Shown: piece after piece, positions 1 through 9,137 of the stretch | How the letters are laid out: the number at the start of each line of letters is the position of its first letter | Numbering within the stretch: position 1 is the stretch's first letter | Position numbers and translations under genes: made by a program | NCBI RefSeq assembly: GCF_000003815.2 | Contig: NC_049985.1 | Span: forward strand, 20,805,807-20,860,373 | Direction: 5' to 3' | Origin: Branchiostoma floridae | Taxonomy: Eukaryota; Chordata; Leptocardii; Amphioxiformes; Branchiostomatidae | Length of the DNA stretch: 54,567 bases | The notes under the pieces: generated by a model | The model's database searches: none | Seen by the model: the letters and a program-made list of their open reading frames with translations, nothing else | Told to the model about the DNA's origin: nothing

Positions 1-290
1 GAAGTTCCCGCCATTTACCACAATGACATTATAGCATTTTCTCATTAATTATGCAAATCAGGTCTTTATTTTGCATAATATATCTACCAACATTCTTCTC
101 CTTCTCACAAATGTCACATGTTGCAATGGTCCTATAATGGAACTCAGCGTGTGTGTTGACAGGATTTCCTAATTAATTATGCAAATTAGATACGGATTTG
201 CATAATTAATATGTCAATGTATGAAGCATCACTTAAGCTATCTACATACCAAAAATCATAACAATCCGTTAACCCCTTCTTGAGTTATTT
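1..290. repeat. Dispersed repeat with TTATGCAAAT modules
   Basis: TTATGCAAAT occurs at 49-58 and 177-186, followed by TTAGAT in the second case. The stretch after it (CTTAAGCTATC...CATACCAAAAATCA) recurs near 1,940-1,980. The motif looks like an octamer site, but its repetition in the same flanking sequence marks it as part of a multi-copy element. The left end lies outside the window. Confidence 0.6.
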
Positions 291-690
291 TCTTTCAAAG
301 TCTGACACTAAACCTGCCCTGCAGTTCCAAAACAAGCCGCTAGGGGGGCCAGACCTACACCACTTACTCATGGCATCAAGACCTGTCTACCACTCAAAAT
401 CATAGCCGCAGCATGTTCAGAACTCGAGATATCAAACAAGGAATTTCTGCTGCAGTACCGTAACAGGCTGCTAGGGGGCCCAAAATCTAATCGTTTCCAG
501 GACTCATTCAGACCTACCCACATACCAAATATCAATACAATCCATCCAGGCGTTCTTGAGTTATGCTGGTCTTCTACATTACAAACATACATACGTACAT
601 ACACACGCTACCCAAAACATAACCTTCTCGGCGAAGGAAAAACACACAAACGGAAAAACACACTAAAACTTCTATGCCCGCAAAACCAAT
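291..690 (+). repeat. Dispersed repeat, CTAGGGGG family, copy A
   Basis: It is built of related modules. CCGCTAGGGGGGCC (near 338) and GCTGCTAGGGGGCCC (near 469) are followed by similar text, as are two TTCTTGAGTTAT blocks near 277 and 552. The end carries a CATACATACGTACATACACAC tract and a small hairpin CCTTCTCGGCGAAGG (623-637). The same element recurs at 3,363-4,160, where it is interrupted, and in part on the minus strand at 7,528-7,560. Type of element unknown. Confidence 0.65.
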
Positions 691-809
691 CAAAATTTAG
701 TATATCAGGGGATGCTTTGCTTTCAATGTAAGTTCACTGGTTCATTAGGCAATAAAAAATTGTCACCAAAATAAAAATACAGCTAACCACTATCCACTAG
801 AGGTCCTCG

Positions 810-1276
810 GTAGTTCGTTCTTTTGGTAAGTCCTTGTAATTAGTTTCCTTGAACTTTGCGACCAAAGCACGGCCAAAACACGATCGTCGTACGACCTCGC
901 CCTCACTAAAACACCCAGTAGTTCGCTCTTTGCTAAGCCGTTACTTTCCGTGAACTTTGCGACCAACGCACGGCAATAACACGATCGTCGTACGACCTCG
1001 CCCTCACTAAAACACCCAGTAGTTCGCTCTTTGCTAAGCCGTTACTTTCCGTGAACTTTGCGACCAACGCACGGCAATAACACGATCGTCGTACGACCTC
1101 GCCCTCACTATAACACCCGGTAGTTCGTTCCTTGCTAAGTCTTCATAATTACTTTCCGTGAACATTGGGACCAACGCACGGCAATAACACGATCGTCGTA
1201 CGACCTCGCCCTAACTAAAACACTCAGTTGTTCGTTCTTTGCTATGTCCTTACTTTCCGTGAACTTTGCGCCCGGA
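810..1276. repeat. Minisatellite, about 4.5 units of 101-108 bp
   Basis: Units start at 810, 918, 1019, 1120 and 1227, each with GTAGTTCGYTC or a close variant (the last is GTTGTTCGTTC and is partial). The units at 918 and 1019 are almost identical, while the outer ones have diverged. The first four units each contain CGATCG followed by the perfect 10-bp palindrome GTCGTACGAC. The array ends in unrelated sequence at about 1,276. Confidence 0.9.
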
Positions 1277-1869
1277 CAATGTTGTTACATGAAAAATCAA
1301 ACAGTGGCTGTTCTACGGATACCATCTGACGATTGAATTATAATTGATGATTATTGAAGTTGAGATCTTGTTGTGTCAGGACTTTCTTGACGTCCGTTGT
1401 CATGGTAACGTAACGGTTTTGACGTTTGAACGTGCGGGAGCCGAGATACGGAGACCACAGTGCGGAGCTCAGATGTGTTGTTATGCCAGCTGAATGGAAT
1501 GTTCCGCACCACATGCCCGAAATGTTCCTCATCTGCGTCAAACTTGGCATTTCAATAACCGAATATTGATTATAATCTTATCATTAACCAGATTAAGGGG
1601 ACGCGATTATTTTAGAATCAAAATAGTTTTGGAATCAACCGTATTTCTACTTTTACACTTCTAAGCTCATGTCTTAAAAGAAAGGAAACTTATATAGGGG
1701 TATTCTACTACTGAAGGGAGTGTTGTTTTCCGATTGATATTAATTTTAGGAGGTAATAAATACACACTACTTCACACTATACGATAAAGTACTCATTTGC
1801 CCCATGTAGAATGATGTCTGCAGACAAATGCGTTACTCATTTCATTTTCTTTATAATTATATGCTTGGA
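1277..1869. other. Intergenic, no gene seen
   Basis: AT-rich sequence with one X-box-like palindrome, GTTGTCATGGTAAC, at 1396-1409. I see no other feature here. Confidence 0.6.
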
Positions 1870-1990
1870 GTTGGTTTATAAAATTTCGGCATTCATTATG
1901 CAAATTAGATCCCAAGTTACAATTAATTGATATCAAATTGTATCAAGCATTACTTAAGCTATCAGCATACCAAAAATCAATTCATCTACG
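1870..1990. repeat. Second copy of the TTATGCAAAT repeat (partial)
   Basis: TTATGCAAATTAGAT at 1896-1910, then ATTACTTAAGCTATC and CATACCAAAAATCA, parallels 177-265. It is shorter than the first copy and loses similarity near 1,980. Confidence 0.6.
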
Positions 1991-2100
1991 TATACCTTTC
2001 CAAAGTTTGTGTATTACAATTAAAAATGATATCTTGTTTGTTACAATTTGACATCTGGCTTTGTGAGTGGGTCTGAAAAACAAAGTAAAGTTGTCACGTT

Positions 2101-2104
<4 letters not shown>

Positions 2105-2171
<67 letters not shown>

Positions 2172-2176
2172 ATCTC
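2105..2176. repeat. (CT)n microsatellite
   Basis: About 35 CT units, pure for 2,105-2,160 and then interrupted by TTT and TAT. Apparent Ser-Leu and Arg-Glu ORFs over it are translations of the repeat. Confidence 0.97.
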
Positions 2177-3162
2177 GTCGCACGCTTGCACCAGTTTTGG
2201 GTTCCCAGATGATGTCATCCTTAGAATCGCGTCAACATTGCCTAACTGTAAAATTCTGCGCTTATAGAGCAACTGTAGAATGTGATAACTTGGTTATCTA
2301 TAAGTGGGCGCAATTTGCAAACAGATAAGGGATTTTAGGCACACCTCTTGTCCAAAGAAGACCACAATTCATCAAACTACTGTGTCATTTCGTAATCATT
2401 TTAATCATAAATGGACGAAATTGTTTCACACATAGTTAGTTTCAAACGTGCCATTGACGAAAATACAACAGCGAAAAGACTGTGACATAGTGTTGCTTAC
2501 AACTATCTTATTTATTGTATGCAAAGTTTAAGACACTACTATTAAAAATCTTTAAGACATTATTTTCAAAACGTCTTCCAATTTCAAACGATAGAATTAG
2601 CTTGTTCCATGTGTTATGGGAACGTTGTGACAGTTCTCCGTTTTATTTAGGATATAGATAGATATGAATTAATGCTTGCATTTTTGTATTGGTACATTGT
2701 ATCATCCAACATTGTATTGCCTTATCACTTTATTTGGGTGTACCTACTAATCCATCTGTCAATATTGCTGATGTTTTGAGATATTGTTTCAAATTTTCCC
2801 GTGTGAAAAATACAAAAGTAGTTCTCACGATGACCGAAAGAGAATCCAGATCTTCAGGTTGCCATGACAACGACCCAAAATATCCGCAACTTCAATCGAA
2901 ATATCTGGCTGGCGTTTTTGACAAACGGTCGTCAAACATAACCGGTCGATTGTTGTTCTTATCGCGGGAGTGGACAAACTGGGCTGGAGGCTTCTGTTTG
3001 GCGGTTGAAGCGGCTCTGATAAGGGGTACAGATCGATAGCCCAACTTTCCACACCTCCCACGGCGATTCTCTTCGGACGGGAGCATGCAGGGGGCGATCG
3101 TTGTTATCTCCGGGACGGGGGGGGGGGGGGTGCGGTGTCAACTTCGCAGTTACAAAAAAGTC
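2177..3162. other. Intergenic, no gene seen
   Basis: Mostly AT-rich unique sequence. It includes GTTGCCATGACAAC (2858-2871, X-box-like) and a G run near 3,117-3,130. No coding signal. Confidence 0.6.
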
Positions 3163-3170
3163 GTACGCGT

Positions 3171-3354
3171 TAGTCTCCAAGCAGACCCTACGGTGCCTTA
3201 GAAATAGTATCAAAGCTGGCGAGGGACTTAGTATAGCGGCACCAGCGGCCTGCCCGTTTGACTCTCTTAGCCGGCTATCTCCCTTTGGCCGGCAAATCTC
3301 CTTTGCCAGCTTTGATACTATCTCTAAGGCACAGTTGGGTCTGCTTGGAGATTA
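3171..3354. mobile_element. Foldback MITE 1, TANTCTCCAAGCAGA family
   Basis: A 184-bp element whose ends are inverted copies of about 55 bp: TAGTCTCCAAGCAGAC on the left, TAATCTCCAAGCAGAC read inward from the right. The inverted copies continue through GTGCCTTAGA.ATAGTATCAAAGCTGGC. It is flanked by the 8-bp direct repeat GTACGCGT (3163-3170 and 3355-3362). Terminal inverted repeats, a target duplication and no ORF define a nonautonomous DNA transposon. It sits directly beside copy B of the CTAGGGGG repeat. Confidence 0.85.
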
Positions 3355-3488
3355 GTACGCGTTAATAGGGGGCCCAAACCTACAACACGCATTCTCTGTC
3401 CCACGAGCTATCTCCCACTCAAAAATCACGACCATATCATGTCTCTAATTTGAGATATCAAACCCGGAAATTCCACTGTAGTAATGAT

Positions 3489-3546
3489 ATTAGCATGGCC
3501 CCTGCGCAAGGATGACACGCAAATTCGTGAAGCGTTCCATATTTTT
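3489..3546 (+). ncRNA. 3' half of U6 snRNA (retropseudogene fragment)
   Basis: From ATTAGCATGG to the terminal run of five Ts, this 58-bp stretch agrees with the highly conserved U6 spliceosomal RNA, positions about 50-107 of the 107-nt human RNA, with no mismatch I can find. The 5' half, including the ACAGAGA box, is absent. There is no upstream U6 promoter, so it is not a working gene. It is joined directly to LINE 3' sequence at the T run. Confidence 0.93.
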
Positions 3547-4006
3547 GCAATCACACAACTCAGAATTGGCTGTCACAAATTAAATATAGAAACCGGAAGA
3601 CTCCAAAAAATCCCTATCGACCAGAGGGTTTGTCCATTCTGTCCAGAGCTAATAGAAGACGAATATCACTTTATGGTTGTATGTCCCAAATATTCCGATA
3701 TACGCAATTCTCTATACAGAAGGCTGTCATTTTGTACACAAGGATTTATCCAAATGGACCTGAAGTGCAAATTCAAATACATAATGACATGTGACAATCC
3801 CTGCATGGCAGATATAGGAAAATATATCAAAGAATGTTTAGACATTAGAAATTCCCCAAATGATTGTAAAAGCCTCCAATGATTGTAAGAAACTTATCCC
3901 ATACTACAACTCCTGTATGATAAGCCTTAAGTTAAGTTATAGCACTGTAGTTATGTAGATGCCATACTTTGTACCTCGTACAATTGTTGTGCAATAAAGT
4001 TATGTC
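3547..4006 (+). mobile_element. LINE (non-LTR retrotransposon) 3' end fused to U6
   Basis: The frame ending at TGA 3880-3882 encodes the C-terminal tail of a LINE reverse-transcriptase protein. It has LRIGCHKLNIETGR, then a CX2CX8HX4C zinc knuckle (CPFC...H...C) with IEDEYHF, and CPKYSDIR. About 120 bp of 3' UTR follows with AATAAA at 3993-3998. Everything upstream of this tail (endonuclease, RT core) is missing, a severe 5' truncation. A 6-bp direct repeat, ATATTA, flanks the composite insertion at 3487-3492 and 4007-4012. The LINE clade cannot be set from this tail. Confidence 0.85.
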
Positions 4007-4177
4007 ATATTAAACAAACCACAAAATATAATCATTCCAATTCTTTTCAAGCTCTACCCACAAATCAAATATCAATACAATCCATCCAGACCTTCTCAAT
4101 GTATGCTGTACTTTCACAAACATTCATGCGCACAAACAAGCTTAAACATAACCTTATTCATAGTGATGCATGGAGAA

Positions 4178-4610
4178 TAGGGCTGGGTACCGGTACAGAA
4201 AATTCAGGTCCAGGTCCGGTTCAGGTCCAAAGGATTAGGTCCAGGTCCGGACCTGAACCTGGACCTGATTCAGCATGACTCATACTAATGGTCCATTTCA
4301 CTACATAGAAATTTGTTTGGTGGAGTATGAGGCTTACACTAACGTTTTAAAATCCTACAACGCTAACTGCACCTGTAAGATTGGCTGTAAAACTTGGTAG
4401 AAATTACTATAAACTCTACTCTACTTCACTCTTGTTATTTTCTTCCACCTGCAAGCGCCAAAACGAGTGAATGGCTGATAGAATAATCTGTTAATTTTCT
4501 AATCGGTCCAACATCCGGTCCACCTAATTTTTTTAGGTCCGGTTTTTCTGGACCGGTCCAATAAGAAAAACCGGTTTTGCACCGGTACGCTGTACCGATA
4601 CCCAGCCCTA
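4178..4610. mobile_element. hAT-like MITE with 8-bp target duplication
   Basis: The 433-bp element begins TAGGGCTGGGTACCGGTAC and ends with the inverse of TAGGGCTGGGTATCGGTAC. The flanking 8-bp direct repeat ATGGAGAA is perfect (4170-4177, 4611-4618). An 8-bp duplication and a TAGGGCTGGG terminus fit the hAT superfamily. Inside are many AGGTCC and GGTCCGG units in both directions (about 4,200-4,275 and 4,500-4,565). There is no transposase, so it is nonautonomous. Confidence 0.88.
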
Positions 4611-4618
4611 ATGGAGAA

Positions 4619-5394
4619 CATTCCACTTCCACCAACCCCCATCTATAATATAAAACGACTGCTCCCTACTCCAACCATGCTACAACGTGGTACAAGACAC
4701 TATCTTTCTCAGCTCTCCTTGGAGACGTTTGGGCCCTTCAAAAATCCCCCCTCGCGATGCCTGGGGTAACGTCGGGCCCACATACGAACTCACAGGGTCG
4801 GTATGGAGTAGTTTACTCCGCTAATGCGTCCCCACGGCGATATTTTGCTGAATTAATGTCTCCCATGAAGAGGCGGGGCGGTCAAAGTTACTAGCGGGGA
4901 ATCTATCGTCTGACCCGTCTCTAAGGACAACCATGTCCCGCTGTGAATGTAGTTGTATCGGTGGAGATTTGATTGTTCTATTAATCCAGGTAAACAGTTG
5001 GATTATGTTGAAACAGTGGCCAAAGTATGGCCCCAGGTGTACGCAGGTTTATAGTTAAACAGGTGCGATGGCACAATAGGTAGAGAAGACACTCCCGACA
5101 ACGGTATTTCACCACAGATATTTTTTATGTTTCTCGTAGGGAATTGATATTGCTTTTGCTGGTGTGTTCTTCTTCTTTCATCTTCTGTCATTTTTGGCGA
5201 CGCCTCGGAGGCGAGTATGTTTTGGGGCGACGCCTCAGTGGTGAGCCTAATGTTATAATATCATGCATGCGAGCTTGACAAACGGCAAATTACTAGGAGG
5301 GAAACATCCTGCATTTACTCGAAAATGTGCCTTTCTATATTCATCTTTTTTGTCACTGGGTTCAGGTGAAATGTTACAACCTAGGTAACACCAT
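4619..5394. other. Intergenic, no gene seen
   Basis: Mixed-GC sequence that may contain old repeats I cannot name. GGCGACGCCTC occurs twice (5196-5206 and 5226-5236). No coding frame of note. Confidence 0.5.
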
Positions 5395-5916
5395 TAGCGT
5401 CTGTGTCCACTTACACCAGTAAGGACCCCTACTCTTTTTCGATAAGTGTAGCGGGTTCTTTAACGTGCTCGAGTGGTGGCTCTCCCCAAACACGGGGCCT
5501 CCTTTTATGGCCTATGTGAGAGACGTCCCTAACCGAAGCTAGAACCGAAGCTAGGCTAGGTGCTAATTTTCACCTGATAATGAGTAGAGTGAGAATATTT
5601 TAAAGAGAAAATTGCTAAACTTTACTTCCAACACGGAAAAATATATAGGGACTTACCCTCTAAATTTTCGGCCGAACTCCATCAGAATGAGTGAGAATAT
5701 TTAAAGTGCCTTTCCCTAGGGCAAAACATCAGGACTAGTGACCAAGCAAAATGTGCTGTCAGACATCGAAAATTCGGAGGTACGTTCTCCACCTTTAAAA
5801 CAGTCACTGTTGGAAGAAAATTGCTAGTAACAGGACTAGTCAGGGATTCAAACTCCGTACCTCCGGGTTCTGAGGCGACTAGTCAGCAACCTAAACACAA
5901 GGCCACCGTTCCCATC
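5395..5916 (-). mobile_element. SINE-like element, tRNA-derived head and conserved body
   Basis: Read on the minus strand, the head at about 5,916-5,836 carries an A-box-like TGGCCTTGTGTTTAGG and a B-box-like GGAGTTTGAATCCC (plus-strand 5843-5856). Their spacing is right for a tRNA-type Pol III promoter. About 300 bp further on lies a body module with GCACGTTAAAGAACCC (about 5,455-5,475). The body recurs without a head at 8,629-8,760 and degraded near 47,530, as expected of 5'-truncated retrocopies. That head and body form one element is inference. Confidence 0.5.
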
Positions 5917-6095
5917 AGTACGATGAAAAGTAGCGGCAACAACTCAGTCAGAGACGGCAGACTTCACCCCTTACCTATGCTGCTCTGCATTCCGAAAAGC
6001 AACAGAACATGCTGAGTATGTATGGTACGCAGCATTGTGTATATGTCGGGTAAACTTTGGTACAGATTCCGATCGGGATCTCTATTGGTAGAATC

Positions 6096-6296
6096 TAGCC
6101 TCCATCAGGCCTTCCTACGTGGGTGCAGGGATAGTAATATTCAGCAAAACAATCGGGAAATTGGCCAGGGGAGTCAGTCCACGCTTAGGTTCATATTTCC
6201 CTCCGGCTGCATGGCCGACCAACTCCTCTGGTAGCAAAACTCTCCAGACAAATTATTCTCCTATGCTGACCAGCGTAGTCAGCCTGGTAGAGACTA
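6096..6296. mobile_element. MITE 4, TAGCCTCCATCAGGC ends, 9-bp target duplication
   Basis: A 201-bp element with imperfect inverted ends (TAGCCTCCATCAGGC left, TAGTCTCTACCAGGC read inward from the right). It is flanked by the perfect 9-bp direct repeat GGTAGAATC (6087-6095 and 6297-6305). It has no ORF of interest. Its ends resemble those of the TANTCTCCAAGCAGA elements, which suggests a related transposase. Confidence 0.78.
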
Positions 6297-6305
6297 GGTA
6301 GAATC

Positions 6306-7409
6306 AAAGAGGTTGACCCCCTTGGAGGAATCGGCGATCATGCCAAATCGATATTTCCCTCCTGATATCTACATGGAAGATCGCACTATAATTCCATAGT
6401 AGGACGGTTGAATCTCAGATGCCTTTAAGATGCTGAACACTAGAGTACGGAAGTACAAGTACTACATTCGGTACGGCGCGGCTTTGAACCCTGAGTGGGT
6501 CATATCGGTTTAGCTAGAATGCTACATACTTCCTTCTCTGCCTAGCGCTTAGCATTCTATGAAAGAAAGAAGTATGAGAGATGAACTGGCGGCCTGGCCC
6601 AGTACTAGTGTAGTACATGCCAACTGTGTGGCCCAAGGGCTATAGAAACGGATATTGTCACTGCCCTATACACCGGCAGAGAACTAGATGATACTCTTGA
6701 ATATAAGACATGGTAGTCTGCATTTGATTTATTTTCTACATATTAATGTAGAGAGGGATACAAAATTGCAGTGTAGGCGGAGGGAACGTAAAGTAGGATG
6801 TTTAGATCAAAATGTATGTGTGTGTAAGAGCGATAGAAATGTAATAATATGACATAGATATTTGTGCAGATTAAAAATATCTTTCTTTTATCTTGGCTGG
6901 ATACACGACAATTCGGCAAGACTTGGGACTGACGCAACTGAATCCGTAGGTTACGATCGGAATGATCAAAATTTAATTTCAACATCAACATAAGGGTATG
7001 TTTATTCGGTTATATGGATGACATTAGCGCGTGCATGAAAAGTAGATTCACCATACTGTAAATCGTGCAAAGCAGCTAGAAAATGAGCCAATATATGCCG
7101 TAAATTGCAATGATTAAAGAATAGAAAATATCGAAAAACAGATACTACTGTCTTAGTATGTCGAAGTCAATTTCGAAGTCAAAGAAGATGTTTAGTACAC
7201 TTTCCTGACCACTAAAATTTCCTAAAGATGGCAACGTTTTTTGCGAAATATGTTTCTTCGCAGGCTGGCATCGGCTTTGCGTGTCGAGCCAATCGAATCA
7301 ACATAAGCTCAACACACGGCATTTTGATACATTCTTTTGGACCATCATAAGTTGCCTCTATGAAATATTCACGGAGGTTATATTTTCACTATCGTTTGTT
7401 TGTCTGCCT
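6306..7409. other. Intergenic, no gene seen
   Basis: AT-rich, unique in this window. No RNA gene, repeat pair or coding signal found. Confidence 0.6.
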
Positions 7410-7415
7410 GTGTGT

Positions 7416-7488
<73 letters not shown>

Positions 7489-7520
7489 TGTGTGTGTGTG
7501 TGTATGTGTGTGTGTGCGTG
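7410..7520. repeat. (GT)n microsatellite
   Basis: About 50 GT units with scattered GC steps, CGCGCGCA near 7,479 and TAT near 7,502. It adjoins a minus-strand piece of the CTAGGGGG repeat, matching the CA-rich tail of copy A. Confidence 0.97.
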
Positions 7521-7527
7521 GAAATGA

Positions 7528-7560
7528 TTAGATTTTGGGCCCCCTAGCGGCTTTCCTTGG
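7528..7560 (-). repeat. Fragment of the CTAGGGGG repeat
   Basis: The reverse complement reads CCGCTAGGGGGCCCAAAATC then TAATCATTTCC, nearly identical to positions 470-499. It appears to be one end of a truncated copy next to the GT tract. Confidence 0.65.
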
Positions 7561-8099
7561 TACATGTAAGCTACGGTCACGATTTTTTGCCAGTATGCTG
7601 GGGTTGTTGCCCGTTTAATGTTTTATTCATAGTGGCGGATGTGGAATTATATGATCATGATTTGTTCTTCAACATGAAAAACGGTTCTGTAGTTGACTGA
7701 AGCTCCCCCACCCCATGACGGCCTGTCAGGACACGCGTTACCTGAGCCTTAGCGGTGCCTCGCACAGGTACGCGCCAAACGGTCGTCTGAAACGGTCGGA
7801 CGACACAGGTATGCGTCGCCATGGTAACATGGGAACGAGAGCCCACTGATGACGCCTTGTCTGGGGACAGGCGACGGACTCAATTTTCGTCAGAATCTGT
7901 TTTGAAGCTCCAGTATTGGACGAGAACAAAGACCTTCCTGGTTATATAGATACGGCCGTTTGAAACTTTTCTATCCGTTAATAGACACCTTCATCCTTCG
8001 GTGCACCACAGACAAAAATTGCTACAGTGTAGCGAATCTGGAATGCATGCGCTAAACATCTGACAATATGGTCGAAACCACGTCATTAGGTATAATGGG
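7561..8099. other. Intergenic, perfect RFX X-box palindrome inside
   Basis: GTCGCCATGGTAAC at 7815-7828 fits the RFX consensus GTNRCC-N2-RGYAAC exactly. It lies in a locally GC-rich stretch (7,700-7,880). No gene is visible next to it in this window. Confidence 0.5.
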
Positions 8100-8330
8100 C
8101 ATTAGGTAAAGGCACTCCTATAGCCTCTGTGGGGCAGTAGGGGCAGTGGGTTGTTATCCACTGTGTCTAGGGTACAGTATTGGAAGGCGGAGCCCATCCC
8201 TCTCCTTCCACCACCTTTTACCTCCCCAACCGAAGTCAGGTTCCCATTTTTACACCTGGGTGGAGTAAGGAAAGTCGTGGAAACTGCCTTTCCAAGGAAA
8301 CAGCGTCCTGCCAGGAATGCCAGCAATTGA
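8100..8330 (+). repeat. Dispersed repeat (GTTGTTATCCACT family), copy 1
   Basis: GGGCAGTGGGTTGTTATCCACT through CTCCTTCCACCACCTTTTAC, TTACACC.GG.GGAGT and CTGCCTTTCC..GGAA recurs in shortened form at 38,735-38,885. No ORF or terminal repeat is obvious, so the class is unknown. Confidence 0.6.
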
Positions 8331-8628
8331 AACTCTAACTAGATGCCGTGTCGCCAGCCCAACCACTTTGCCATTCGACGCCAAAACTACAACGATTTTA
8401 CGCTCATTCTTCTAATCTTCATTTCACTTCTTCGAACTCCAGATAACTATATACATGTATATTCCATTTTTCAATGCTTTGATATGGGAATGATTTTGTT
8501 ATGATACTGCAAACCTGTTGTTTTTTCTGGAAAGCAATTGACTTTAATATGAATAAACCTCGTTTGTTTGTTTTCCATAACTGGTAAGTAACACACCAAT
8601 TGTACACTACTTGCAAGCTGTCACATCG

Positions 8629-8760
8629 GGAAGGACCCCTATTCTTTTTGATAAGTGTGGTGGGTTCTTTAACATGCTCGAGGTGTGGCTCTCCTCAAAC
8701 ACTAAGTTACGTCCGACGTCCTATCCGAGAGACGTCCCTAACCGAAGCTAGGTACACATT
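8629..8760 (-). repeat. SINE-body copy, headless
   Basis: AAGGACCCCTATTCTTTTTG, GGGTTCTTTAACATGCTCGA and GTGTGGCTCTCCTCAAACAC parallel 5,423-5,495. AGAGACGTCCCTAACCGAAG parallels 5,519-5,538. Both copies lie in the same orientation. No tRNA-like head is found beyond 8,760, so this copy looks 5'-truncated. Confidence 0.6.
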
Positions 8761-9026
8761 TTACCAGAGTCACTTTTAATACAATTGAGGAAATAGGTGT
8801 ACAAAAAATACCTTGGGGTGCACCCTTGGGCCGGCACCGATCCCTATTATTCTATCACCAGATTGTTGTTCGCTTTCAAAGTAGTGTGGACATAATTACT
8901 ACAACTTAACTTGTATGGAAGTCAGCTAGTTGCCTGCGCTAATTGATTGTCACCTTTTCGGCACCGAGCGCCATTTCTAGCAACCTTGGTCCATTTTTTC
9001 AGTTCTTCAAGAATTCGCCAACCTCA

Positions 9027-9137
9027 AAGGGCCTATCTCACCATGCGGAGGCACGTTGGAGGCACTGTTGATTTCGACAACGCAAACGTGCCTCCAAAGT
9101 GCCTCCAACGTGCCTCCGCTCGGTGAGATAGGCCCTT
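9027..9137. mobile_element. Small foldback element, AAGGGCCTATCTCACC ends
   Basis: The two ends are inverted copies of about 40 bp with few mismatches (AAGGGCCTATCTCACC, then GCGGAGGCACGTTGGAGGCACT). A ~28-bp spacer contains another GTGCCTCC unit. The element is 111 bp with no ORF. No convincing target duplication is visible, so class and exact ends are uncertain. Confidence 0.65.

Larger units (their letters stand above)
3363..4160 (+). repeat. Dispersed repeat, CTAGGGGG family, copy B (interrupted)
   Basis: AGGGGGCCCAAACCTACA through GAGATATCAAA..GGAAATTCCACTGTAGTAATG parallels positions 338-455. After an interruption (3,493-4,006) the similarity resumes with TAAACAAACC, CTACCCACA, AAATATCAATACAATCCATC and TTAAACATAACCTT, paralleling 500-625. 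The interruption is a U6-LINE chimeric insertion, so this copy serves as an empty-site reference when compared with copy A. Confidence 0.7.

Noticed and set aside
623-637. Helitron 3' hairpin
   Set aside because: CCTTCTCGGCGAAGG forms a small stem, but no CTRR terminus follows and no 5' TC end could be placed.
1-1910. Octamer (ATGCAAAT) sites at 51, 179 and 1898 as enhancers
   Set aside because: They recur within the same flanking sequence and are explained by copies of one dispersed repeat.
3489-3546. A functional U6 snRNA gene
   Set aside because: The first ~49 nt, including ACAGAGA and the 5' stem-loop, are missing, there is no proximal promoter, and the sequence is fused into a LINE fragment.
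3484-3882. A real 132-codon host gene
   Set aside because: The frame starts at a chance ATG at the insertion junction, reads through U6 RNA sequence and continues into the LINE protein tail.
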